Source: Branchipolynoe longqiensis (Eukaryota > Annelida > Polychaeta > Phyllodocida > Polynoidae). Taken from it: a stretch of 64,000 nt of DNA. This document shows, in pieces, positions 54,771 to 63,639 of this stretch (position 1 is the first letter of the stretch; each line of letters begins with the position of its first letter). The translations under genes were made by a program, and so were the position numbers. The stretch spans positions 20,684,998-20,748,997 of the forward strand of contig CM059186.1 in the NCBI GenBank assembly GCA_030323885.1. Reading direction: 5' to 3'. The notes beneath the pieces were generated by a model, which did no database searches, was not told the DNA's origin, and saw nothing but the letters and a program-made list of their open reading frames with translations.

Positions 54771-54912
54771 TAATGGTCGAAGACATAATGCTTGCTTACC
54801 GCTGCTACGACCCACCCGGAGAAAAGACAAAAACCACAAGAAGACACCGCACCCAGTTTGCACAGGAAGTCCTCGAGATCTGGAATAAAATAAACAATAA
54901 ACAGAATAACCT
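54771..54912 (+). pseudogene. Short retroelement-like coding fragment
   Basis: The plus frame reads MVEDIMLAYRCYDPPGEKTK, then TTRRHRTQFAQEVLEIWNKI before entering the TTGTTC array. The hydrophilic helix-like composition resembles N-terminal segments of LINE or other retroelement proteins, but I cannot name a family. Confidence 0.3.
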
Positions 54913-54914
54913 TT

Positions 54915-55825
54915 ATTGGCCTTGTTGTTCGTGTTCTTGTTCTACTTGTTGTTCTTGTTGTTCTTGTTGGTCTTGTTGTTCTTGTTGTTCTTGTTGTTCT
55001 TGTTGTTCTTGTTGTTCTCGTTGTTCTCGTTGTTCTTGTTGTTCTTGTTGTTCTTGTTGTTCTTGTTGTTCTTGTTGTTCTTGTTGTTCGTGTTGTTCTT
55101 GTTGTTCTTGGTGGTCTTGTTGTTCTTGTTGTTCTTGTTGTTCTTGTTGTTCTTGTTGTTCTTGTTGTTCTTGTTGTTCTTGTTGTTCTTGTTGTTCTTT
55201 TTGTTCTTGTTGTTCTTGTTGTTCTTGTTGTTCTTGTTGTTCTTGTTGTTCTTGTTCTTGTTGTTCTAGTTCTTCTTGTTCTTCTCATTCTTACCTGTTC
55301 CCGTTGTTCTCGTTGATCTGGTGTTCTTGATATTCTTGTTCTAGTTAATCCTTGCTGTTCGTGCTGTTCTTGCTGTCCTTGGTGTTCTTGGTGTTCTTGG
55401 TGTTCTTGGTGTTCTTGGTGTTCTTGGTGTTCTTGGTGTTCTTGGTGTTCTTGGTGTTCTTGGTGTTTCTTGGTGTTCTTGGAGTTCTCTTGGTGTTCTT
55501 GGTGTTCTTGGTGTTCTTGGTGTTCTTGGTGTTCTTGGTGTTCTTGGTGTTCTTGGTGTTCTTGCTGTTCTTGCTGTTCTTGCTGTTCTTGCTGTTCTTG
55601 TTCTTCATTTTCTTCATGTTCTTCATGTTCTTCATGTTCTTCTTGTTCTTCTTGTTCTTCTTGTTCTTCTTGTTCTTCTTGTTCTTCTTGTTCTTCTTGC
55701 TCTTCTTGTTCTTCTTGTTCTTCTTGTTCTTCTTGTTCTTCTTGTTCTTCTTGTTCTTCTTGTTCTTCTTGTTCTTCTTGTTCTTCTGGTTCTACTTGTT
55801 CTACTTGTTCTACTTGTTCTTCTCA
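54915..55825. repeat. Three successive T-rich arrays (TTGTTC, TTCTTGGTG, TTCTTC types)
   Basis: 54920-55265 is ttgttcttgttgttc, 55375-55605 is ttcttggtgttcttgg, and 55606-55815 is ttcttcttgttcttc. They drift from one motif to the next. Open frames on either strand ([16 protein letters not shown]) are shadows. Confidence 0.95.
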
Positions 55826-55919
55826 TTCTTCGTGTTCATCTTATTGTGCTTCTCGTTTTTCTTCTTCTTCTTCTACTTCCATTGTTGACATTATTTCATT
55901 CTTATTTCCTATCGGTGTA

Positions 55920-56240
55920 CTCTTAGTGAAACGGCCCGTGACAGTTGTCAGCAGTTGTGTTGCCTTGGACAAATAAGGGCTAATCCACGAGCAGCCTTGC
56001 GGGGTGCCGGGTGCCCGGCTGCCCGGGTGAGGGGCGGGTAGGGCCCGGGCAGGGGCCGGGCAGGGCGCGGGAGGGGTCGGGCACTGATTAGGGACCGTGG
56101 TGGGACCAGCTGTTGTACAATATGGCTGATAACTAATTCCTCACTGTGGCCGCACGCACCTTGCACTCGGCCCAGGGCACGAGTTTACTCACTCTCAGAG
56201 GGCGGGGATGCGCATGCGCTTCACCGTGGGGTGAGTGTGG
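55920..56240. other. Unique island
   Basis: Unique sequence with gcccgggcagggg blocks, gtacaatatggctgataact and gggatgcgcatgcgcttc. No gene recognised. Confidence 0.35.
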
Positions 56241-56313
56241 GCGTGTGTATGGGGGAGGGAGGGGTTTAGATGAGGGGATTGAGTGGGTGTATGTGTGTCT
56301 GTGGACATGGGCT

Positions 56314-56640
56314 AAATGCGGCCTGATCTCCCAGTGAGGCAGACTACAAAGTCACCATAAGTGCTCACTCTCTCAATTCGCTGCCCATCCTGGTGTGGCC
56401 TAGGGTCTTGCTGGGGCGTAAAACTACAACAACCAATCAGCCTCCCCCAGCCCTCTTAGTCTTAGAGGACTGGGGTTGGGCTCCTAGACTACCTTTTCTC
56501 TCCCCCACCCCCCCCCCCCCCACCGCACTGCCCCACCCACCAGCTTGCCCACCCCCCCCCCTGATTTCTCTGACCACTACGCGCCAGAAGCCAACTCCCA
56601 GCTGCATGGGACTGCTTAGCGGTGCCCATAGAGTGTTGCA
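56314..56640 (+). repeat. SINE-A 3' half with the extended tail
   Basis: 56314-56440 is SINE-A body and tail (ggtcttgctggggcgtaaaa). 56441-56640 continues with the extension shared with 24077-24260 (ggactggggttgggctc, ctctgaccactacgcg, gccaactcccagctgca). Confidence 0.7.
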
Positions 56641-56845
56641 GATTTGCAGCCTTCAGCACGCCAATGTGACTGGAAACTCCCCCAAAATGAACATCAAATG
56701 TAATTTTTATCCATAGCTAGTTCACAGTTTATAATACCGAAAATAAAGTATATATCATAATAGTCCGATATATATCATGTTATATATAGTAAGTAAGCAC
56801 TTCATCAGAATTTCAAAACAAAAGGTCTTACTACACTAATTTATA

Positions 56846-56850
56846 ACTTG

Positions 56851-56884
<34 letters not shown>
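56846..56884. repeat. (TA)n microsatellite
   Basis: TA tract at the left edge of element E copy 2. Confidence 0.95.
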
Positions 56885-56886
<2 letters not shown>

Positions 56887-57474
56887 GCCCTTCTCAGAAA
56901 CTGTATACCAAATATTTGGTTTCAACCGATGGTTTTAGCTTTTTTGGTCGGGCTAGTAAGTCAAAGAATTATTGCTGACTCTTTGTATTAATTATTTTAG
57001 CAATACTACCTGTATTTAATCTATCCCACAAAATGTATCCAAAATATACTTATAATTGTATATGATTTTGTGCTAAAGTGAAAATATGAAGATTTGCATT
57101 TCGAGACTATGCATCTAACCAAATGTTTTTTTTAAACTTTCTTTTGGTAAGAGACAATATTTTTTGCTTAACTGTAATCAATAATATCTAGTTGGAATTT
57201 GTTGTGTGTTAAAACGATGTTCGGGATGTGTGTTAAAATGTTGTTATGGGTGGATGTTGGTCTTTATGTGGTTAATTTTAATGGCCTTCTCGAGATAAAA
57301 ATCTAAATGTGAAACACTAAATTTCCACTCAGATATATGCACAATATGTAACCCTTCATTTGAATATTGATTTAGCAATTATTTTTAATCTATTTTCCTA
57401 TTATGTGGATTATATGTTTTTACTGTTGTTTTACATGTCACAAAAGTGGTACACAACTTCTGAGAACAAGCCAT
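56885..57474. mobile_element. TIR element E, copy 2, without the TTAA insert
   Basis: The ends ccttctcagaaactgtatacc and tggtacacaacttctgagaa are inverted repeats, with TA tracts outside. The body contains gtatttaatctatcccacaa and tttttgcttaactgtaatca. At 56988-56991 a single TTAA marks the empty site matching the insertion in copy 1. No protein is encoded. Confidence 0.8.
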
Positions 57475-57483
57475 ATATATATA

Positions 57484-57728
57484 TATAAAGAGTTTAAGCG
57501 CAAAACCTCGTTAACGCCAATAAAAAATGCAGTTTAAATAAAAGATTTGTTATCTGAAAATAATTTTAATTCTAATTACTTTCACTTTTTTATGTTGAAA
57601 TGATGATGAAGCAATGAACAAAAAAGTAGGAATGCAAACAAATACAATTTTTGAGGGTTTGATTCCAATGTTTATATCAATATTTTGATTGGCGTTTATG
57701 TTTATTTTTGCCTGAACTCTTCATATAT
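57484..57728. mobile_element. 245-bp TIR MITE
   Basis: Left ataaagagtttaagcgcaaa..aacgccaat is complemented by right attggcgttt..ttgcctgaactcttcatat over about 40 imperfect bases, with TA-rich flanks. It abuts element E. Confidence 0.75.
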
Positions 57729-57940
57729 ATTAAATGAAAAAGACGGAGACATGATAGTGGGTGAGAGTGTATTTACTCTGGCTAGAGGAACAATTTTCAG
57801 CAGTAGAGTGAGTGGCGATTACAGTGTGAAGGGGTGGTGGCGCCACCATCGGAGCTGAGGTTGGGGAGGCTGGAGCAGTAGATGACTATGAGAGACTCCC
57901 ACAGTACTTGGATCTGAGTGAGTAATGAGGGAGAGGAGGG
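57729..57940. other. Unassigned DNA
   Basis: No gene recognised; contains ggtggtggcgccaccatc, a short palindromic GC block. Confidence 0.35.
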
Positions 57941-57941
57941 A

Positions 57942-58392
57942 TTTTTTTTTTGGTGGTAAATATGTTTATTCTGCTGAATAAGTCTGTTGTCAGTGCCGAA
58001 GCACTGGTCTTCCAGCCATTTTTCAATTCAGGGTTATTTACACAAAAGGTGTACAGAATAAGGTATACAATAACTGTTGAATACACAATTTGCAGCAGGT
58101 AACACAATGAAATTCTGTAACCCAAAAGTTCCATAGCAATATGGTAGCAGTAGTGTCATATAATTAGATCAATATTAGTCAGATCAATGTGAGTATTTAC
58201 ATAGTATTTAGAATGTAAGCAGAAGTTATCTTCTGTATTCAGTTGGTAAAGTTGTAGTAAGTTTTAATGTTCAGTTGCAGTTAGGCAAGCAGTAAATAAT
58301 GTCAGTTTGTTAGAAATATTCTAGTGTAACTCTAGTGTAGTTAGTTATGTGAGTTTATGAATTATGTTGTTGGGGTGGGGTTGTTAATAATA
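57942..58392 (-). mobile_element. Hairpin-tailed retroposon, reference copy
   Basis: The minus strand ends CTGGAAGACCAGTGCTTCGG..CACTGAC, then AGCAGAATAAACATA and a poly(A) (T-run 57942-57951 on the plus strand). The hairpin at 57991-58006 is a perfect six-pair stem closed by a C(UUCG)G tetraloop. No coding sequence is seen in 450 bp, so it is a LINE 3' end or a SINE using a LINE tail. Confidence 0.8.
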
Positions 58393-59085
58393 CACTGGAC
58401 CAGCTCTGACCAGTGAAGCAGTGGGACCAATCCCAGTGCATTTAGGTGTTAAATTTTACATTTTTATTTGGACTGTCTCTGTCATAGTATATGGTTGAAT
58501 GGAAATAACAGAGGAAGAGCAACAAATAAAAAAAAAAGGGGGGGGGGGGAGAACCGAGGCTGAGGGTTCGGTGGTCTGCCACTTACGGTATGGTGAAGCC
58601 ATGGAACATATTCCACGTTATTATACTCGTATAATTCTTATACAGCATATATATATATATATATATAAACACATCAACAGATTATGTACACATGCACCAC
58701 CTGTACTGCTCTTCCTATCACTACACTGATCTGTAAAGGGACATTTATACATATTGTACAACTGTGCTATATTTTGAGGTATACACATATATACCACAGA
58801 AAATCCCCTTGTTAGTGTTACAGATTACACTCACAGCAGGCCCTGTCCTCTTCAACCTTTCAGCATCTACCCCCCCCCCCTCCACCCCCACTCGCACACA
58901 CTCTCATCCCCGTGTATCTATCGGGGCTTGCGATCAGACACCCCCCCCCCCCACACACACACACCGGCTCTTCCACACACCCGTCCGCACGCACACGTAC
59001 CGGAGCTGCTTTCAGTGGTCGGACGATGCAGACTGCCCGCACCAATTAGCAAATTTGCGGACAAACCTTTCAGCGTGAAAGCCCT
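58393..59085. other. Unassigned DNA with small unique island
   Basis: A TA tract at 58645-58666 and C-runs near 58869 and 58938. 58990-59085 is unique (gcaccaattagcaaatttgc, tttcagcgtgaaagccc). Confidence 0.4.
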
Positions 59086-59089
59086 CCGC

Positions 59090-60240
59090 TGAGTGGGAGG
59101 GTGGGAGCGTTGGGAGGGTGGGAGGGTGGGAGGGTGGGAGGGTGGGAGGGTGGGAGGGTGGGAGGGTGGGAGGGTGGGAGGGTGGGAGGGTGTGCCCAGG
59201 ACACACCACTACACTCCCCGCTCCTCATTCCTTACTCCTCGCCCCATACCACCACGCGTCATGCCGACATATAGAAAAGTTGGTGGTGGTTGGTGGTTGT
59301 AGTAGTACTAGTAGTGGTGGTGGTGGTTGTTGATGGTGGTGGTGGGGTGTGGTGGTTTTTGCTGATGGTTGTGCTGGTGGTGGTTAGTAGTGGTGGTGGT
59401 TAGTGGTGATAGTTAGTGGTGGTTAGTAGTATTGGTAGTTAGTGGGGTAGTTAGCAGTGGTAGTTAGTGGTGGTAGCTAGTGGTGGTTAGTACTATAGTA
59501 GTGGTGGTGGTTGCTGGTGATAGTTAGTGGTGGTAGTGGTGGTGGTGGTAGTGGTAGTTAGTGGTGGTTAGTAGTGGTGGTAGTTAGTGGTGGTAGTTAG
59601 TGGTGGTAGCTAGTGGTGGTTAGTGGTGGTGGTGGTTAGTGGTGATAGTTAGTGGTGGTTAGCAGTGGTTGTGGTATTGGTGGCAATGGTTAGTAGTGGT
59701 GATAGTTAGTGGTGGTAGTTAGTGGGGGTAGTTATTGGTGGTAACTAGTGGTGGTTAGTACAATAATAGTGGTGGTTACTGGTGATAGTTAGTGGTGGTG
59801 GTGGTAGTGGTGGTGGTGGTAGTTAGTGGTGGTGGTTAGTAGTTGTGGTTCTTGTTGTCGTGGTTAGTGGTAATTGTATGTTAGTGGTGGTTAGTACTGG
59901 TGGTAGTGGTGGTGGTGAGAGTTAGTGGTGGTGGTTAGTCGTGGTGGTGGCTAGTGGTGATAGTTAGTGGTGGTTAGTAGTAGTGGTGGTAGTGGTGGTA
60001 GTGGTGGTGGTGGTTAATATTGGTGGTTAGTAGTGGTGGTGGTTAGTGGTGATAGTTAGTGGTGGTTAGTAGTGGTGGTTAGTAGTGGTGGTGGTTACTG
60101 GTGATAGTGTTGGTTAGTAATAGTAGTGGTGGTGGTAGTGGTGGCGGTGGTGGTAGTTAGAGGTGTTGGTTAGTAGTGGTGGTGGTTAGTGATGGTGGTT
60201 GCTAGGTTAGTGATGGTGGTTAGTACTACTACTAGTAGTA
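59090..60240. repeat. (GGGTGGGAG)n then degenerate (GGTGGTTAGT)n
   Basis: 59095-59190 is a clean gggtgggag-type array. 59280-60240 is a long degenerate ggtggttagtggtggtagt tract with longer repeating blocks (ggtgatagttagtgg about every 110-130 bp). Confidence 0.92.
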
Positions 60241-60289
60241 GTGGTGTGTCGCTGAGTGATATGAGGGAGGGAGAGAGAGAGTGTGTGTG

Positions 60290-60480
60290 TGTAGGTGGGT
60301 GGTGCTGCTGACTGACACTGTCACAAGGTACATCAGTCCCGCGCCTCCAAAGACCAGAACGCCCTCTGGTGGTGGCCAATTGAGAGCAGGCAACGGACAC
60401 ATTGGAAGGCCACTCGCCCCAGCAGCCTCTCGCGCCGGCCGTGCACACTACCCCGCCGTTCTAGGGTAATTTCCCACCCA
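60290..60480. other. Unique island with CTCF-like site
   Basis: aacgccctctggtggtggcc at 60358-60377; its complement contains CCACCAGAGGGCG, a CTCF core. Unique DNA (ggccaattgagagcaggc, gcagcctctcgcgcc) follows. Confidence 0.45.
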
Positions 60481-60599
60481 CCCTTCCTTACATCCGACAT
60501 CCACACTCCTACTGCATGTCCACCACCGCCACCACCATCACCACCAAACAGCTACAGGTGTGCCCTTTGTTGTCATACACACTAGAGTGCACCCACACC

Positions 60600-60885
60600 T
60601 CCATCTTTACCTGCAATCATGTTGTCCCCCCCCCCTTCTCCCTCCTTCCATAGCTCTACCCGTAGCAGCAATCATGCCGTCCCCCTCCCCCTCTCCCTCC
60701 TCTCCCTCCTCTCCATCCTCCCCCCTACCTCCACACATATCCTTATCGCCAATCAGCCTGTCTACTCCCCTTTCTCCCCCTTCCCCTCCCTCTCCTCCCC
60801 CACGCCTCCCCAACACCCATCCAACGTGTGGTGAGGGGGAGCAAGGAGCAGGGGAAGGGGAGGGGTAGGGGATCAACACGAACAC
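60600..60885. repeat. Pyrimidine-rich tract
   Basis: ccctctccctcctctccc-type sequence. Confidence 0.8.
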
Positions 60886-61027
60886 CGCTTGCAAAATGCC
60901 TTCCTTGGAAGTGGCGAATTTTCACAATTATTTACCTCTTCCTTCCTCCCTCCCCCCCCCCCCCCACACACCCCTGCTCTTGATTGTATTCAATTTCCGC
61001 AGGATGAAGCAATTGGACACTAACTAC
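60886..61027. other. Small unique island
   Basis: Unique flanks with a central C-run; contains ttttcacaattatttacc and gaagcaattggacac, homeodomain-like. Confidence 0.3.
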
Positions 61028-61378
61028 TCAATTAGAACAGGTAGGATGTGCATCCCTGTCATTGGGTCCCATTGAGGTGCACTTTCTCTTCTTTTTATTA
61101 TTTTTAAAAGTTATCAATAAAATGACAAAGATGCGTGATGACCTGTCCTCTGCATATATTACGTTGATTAGGTACTTTTTGCCGCTAAATTGTACTCGGA
61201 AAATGGCATCACCACCGATGTTGCAAGCTTCGATGTTTTGTCCTTCAATTTGACTATTGTCATAGGTAAGTATATATGTTGTGGGCGTAAAATCTTTCAT
61301 AACGATCGATAGATTTGCTCAAACTTCACAGTGTAAGAGATTTCTTTCCCATTCTTCCCAGGGGGGAAGAAATTCATT
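61028..61378 (-). pseudogene. Coding-like segment, identity unknown
   Basis: A minus-strand frame of 90 codons (61300-61028) reads MKDFTPTTYILTYDNSQIEG, then NIEACNIGGDAIFRVQFSGK and YLINVIYAEDRSSRIF before becoming lysine-rich and intron-like. Upstream, another minus frame (61378-61305) has FFPPGKNGKEISYTVKFEQI, joined by an apparent frameshift. The composition looks like real protein. On the plus strand, however, tcatag|gtaagtat at 61265/61266 is a strong 5' splice site, preceded by 31 open codons and ttgattag, so a plus-strand exon (61172-61265) is an alternative. I do not recognise either product. Confidence 0.35.
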
Positions 61379-61436
61379 CAAAGAAGAGAGGAGATTGCAA
61401 TTTAGAATTTAACCCCAATTCCCATGAACATTTTGA

Positions 61437-62280
61437 CTCTCTCTCTCGTTGTCTCTCGTTGTCTCTCGTTGTCTCTCGTTGTCTCTCGTTGTCTCTCGTT
61501 GTCTCTCGTTGTCTCTCGTTGTCTCTCGTTGTCTCTCGTTGTCTCTTGTTGTCTCTCGTTGTCTCTCGTTGTCTCTCGTTGAATCTCGTTGTCTCTCGTT
61601 GTCTCTCGTTGTCTCTCGTTGTCTCTCGTTGTCTCTTGTTGTCTCTCGTTGTCTATCGTTGTCTCTCGTTGTCTCTCGTTGTCTCTCGTTGTCTCTCGTT
61701 GTCTCTCGTTGTCTCTCGTTGTCTCTCGTTGTCTCTCGTTGTCTCTCGTTGTCTCTCATTGTCTCTCGTTGTCTCTCATTGTCTCTCGTTGTCTCTCGTT
61801 GTCTCTCGTTGTCTCTCGTTGTCTCTCGTTGTCTCTCGTTGTCTCTCGTTGTCTCTCATTGTTTCTCGTTTTCTCTCATTGTCTCTCACTATCTCTCGTT
61901 CTCTCTCGCTCTCTCACTCGCTCTCGTTCTCTCTGGCTCTTTCACTCTCTGGCTCTCTTTTGTTCTCTCGCGTTCTCTCTCGTTTTCTCTCGTTCTCTCT
62001 CATTCTCTCTGGTTCTCTCTGGTTCTATCTCGTTCTCTCTGGTTCTCTCTAGTTCTCTCTGGTTCTGTCTGGTTCTGTCTGGTTCTCTCTCGATCTCTCT
62101 CGTTCTCTCTCGATCTCTCCCGTTCTCTGTGGTTCTCTCTAGTTCTCTGTGGTTCTCTGTGGTTCTCTGTGGTTCTCTGTGGTTCTTTGTGGTTCTCTCT
62201 GGTTCTCTCTTTCGTTCTCTCTCGTTCTCTCTCGTTCTCTCTCGTTCTCTCTCGTTCTCTCTCGTTCTCTCTCGTCTATT
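61437..62280. repeat. (GTCTCTCGTT)n decamer array grading into CTCTCTGGTT
   Basis: About 44 near-identical gtctctcgtt units to 61880, then variants based on tctctctcgttc and tctctctggttc. Both strands are open through the array. Confidence 0.96.
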
Positions 62281-62394
62281 GACACATAATTGATTGTAGG
62301 TTTTTACATGTAAAAGCGATGGTCTGAATAAAAACCAAACATTTCTCGTCATGAATATGACCTATGCTGCTGACATTAAGCAACCACCAATCAA

Positions 62395-63610
62395 TCAATC
62401 TCTCGTTCTCTCTCGTTCTCTCTCGTTCTCTCTCGTTGTCTCTCGTTCTCTCTCGTTCGCTCGCGTTCTTTCTCGTTCTTTCTCGTTCTCTCTCGTTCTC
62501 TCTCGTTCTCTCTCGGTCTCTCTCGTTCTCTCTCGTTCTCTCTCGGTCTCTCTCCTTCTCTCTCCTTCTCTCTCCTTCTCTCTCCTTCTCTCTCCTTCTC
62601 TCTCATACTCTCTCTTGTTTCTGGTTTCTATCGCTCCTTCTGTTTCTCCCCTGTCGCTGTCTCTCCGCCTTTCTGCCCATCTTTTTCCCGCTCTTTATTT
62701 ATTAACTTGCCTCTAGATTCCATTCTTCAGTCAAATTCTTTCTGTTGCTCTTTCGCTCCGCCTCCATCTCTCCCTCTCTCTCCCCTCTCCCCCTCTTCTC
62801 TCTCTCCACTTCTCCCCGGTCTCCCTCTCGCCCACCGTACCTCCTCCTCTCTCCCCTCTCCCCTACTCTCCTTTCTCTCCCCCACTCTCCCCTACTTTCC
62901 TCCTCTTCTGCTCTCTCATTTTCTCTCCTTCTCTCTTTGTCTCGCTCTTTATTTCCCTCTCTATCCCTGTCTACCTCCCTGTCTATTCCGCCCTCTCATT
63001 TACTCATTGCTTCTCTCTACCCCCTCTCCTCTCCTTTCCATTCCCTCCCTCCCTCTCTCCCTCTACCCATCTAGACCTCTCTCCCTATCTCCCTATCTCC
63101 CTATCTCCCTCTCTCCCTCTCTCCCGCTCTCCTTCTCTCCCTCTCTCCCTCTCACCCTCTACCCCTCTACCCCTCTCACCCTCTCTCCCTCTACCCCTCT
63201 CACCATCTCTCCCTCTACTCCTCTCACCCTCTCTCCATCTACCCCTCTACCCCTCTCACCCTCTCTCCCTCTATCCCCTCTCACACTCTCTCCCTCTACC
63301 CTCCTTCTAATAACCCCTCTACTCCTCTCACCCTCTCTCTCATCTACCCTCTCACCCTCTCCTCTCATCTACCCCTCTCCCCATCACTCCCCTACACTCT
63401 CCCCCTCACCACCTCTACCCCCTCTACCCCCCTACCCCCATACCCCTCTCTCCCTCTACGCCTCTCACCCTCTCTCCCTCTACCCCTCTCACCCTCTCTC
63501 CCTCTACCCGTCTCTCCCTCTACCCCTCTTCCTCTACCTCTCTCTCTCCATCCCATTCCCCTCTCTACCTATACCCCTCTCTCCCCCGTCCCATCCTCTC
63601 CTCTCGCTTC
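62395..63610. repeat. CT-rich arrays
   Basis: 62398-62615 is ctctctcgttctctctcc; 62640-63610 is a degenerate ctctccctctacccctctca tract. Confidence 0.92.
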
Positions 63611-63639
63611 CCTTCTCTCCCCGCCCCTCGCTATAGATC

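Noticed and set aside
54771..54912. Homeodomain-like start (RRHRTQFAQEVLEIW)
   Set aside because: Only a superficial match to a homeodomain N-terminus; no second or third helix follows, just a microsatellite.
54674..55976. ORFs of T-R, C-S, K-N and F-L repeats on both strands
   Set aside because: Translations of TTGTTC/TTCTTC arrays with no unique protein sequence beyond the short fragment at 54771-54912.
61315..62293. ORFs of 234-277 codons (CLSLSLVVSR repeats)
   Set aside because: Decamer array; open in several frames and on the opposite strand.
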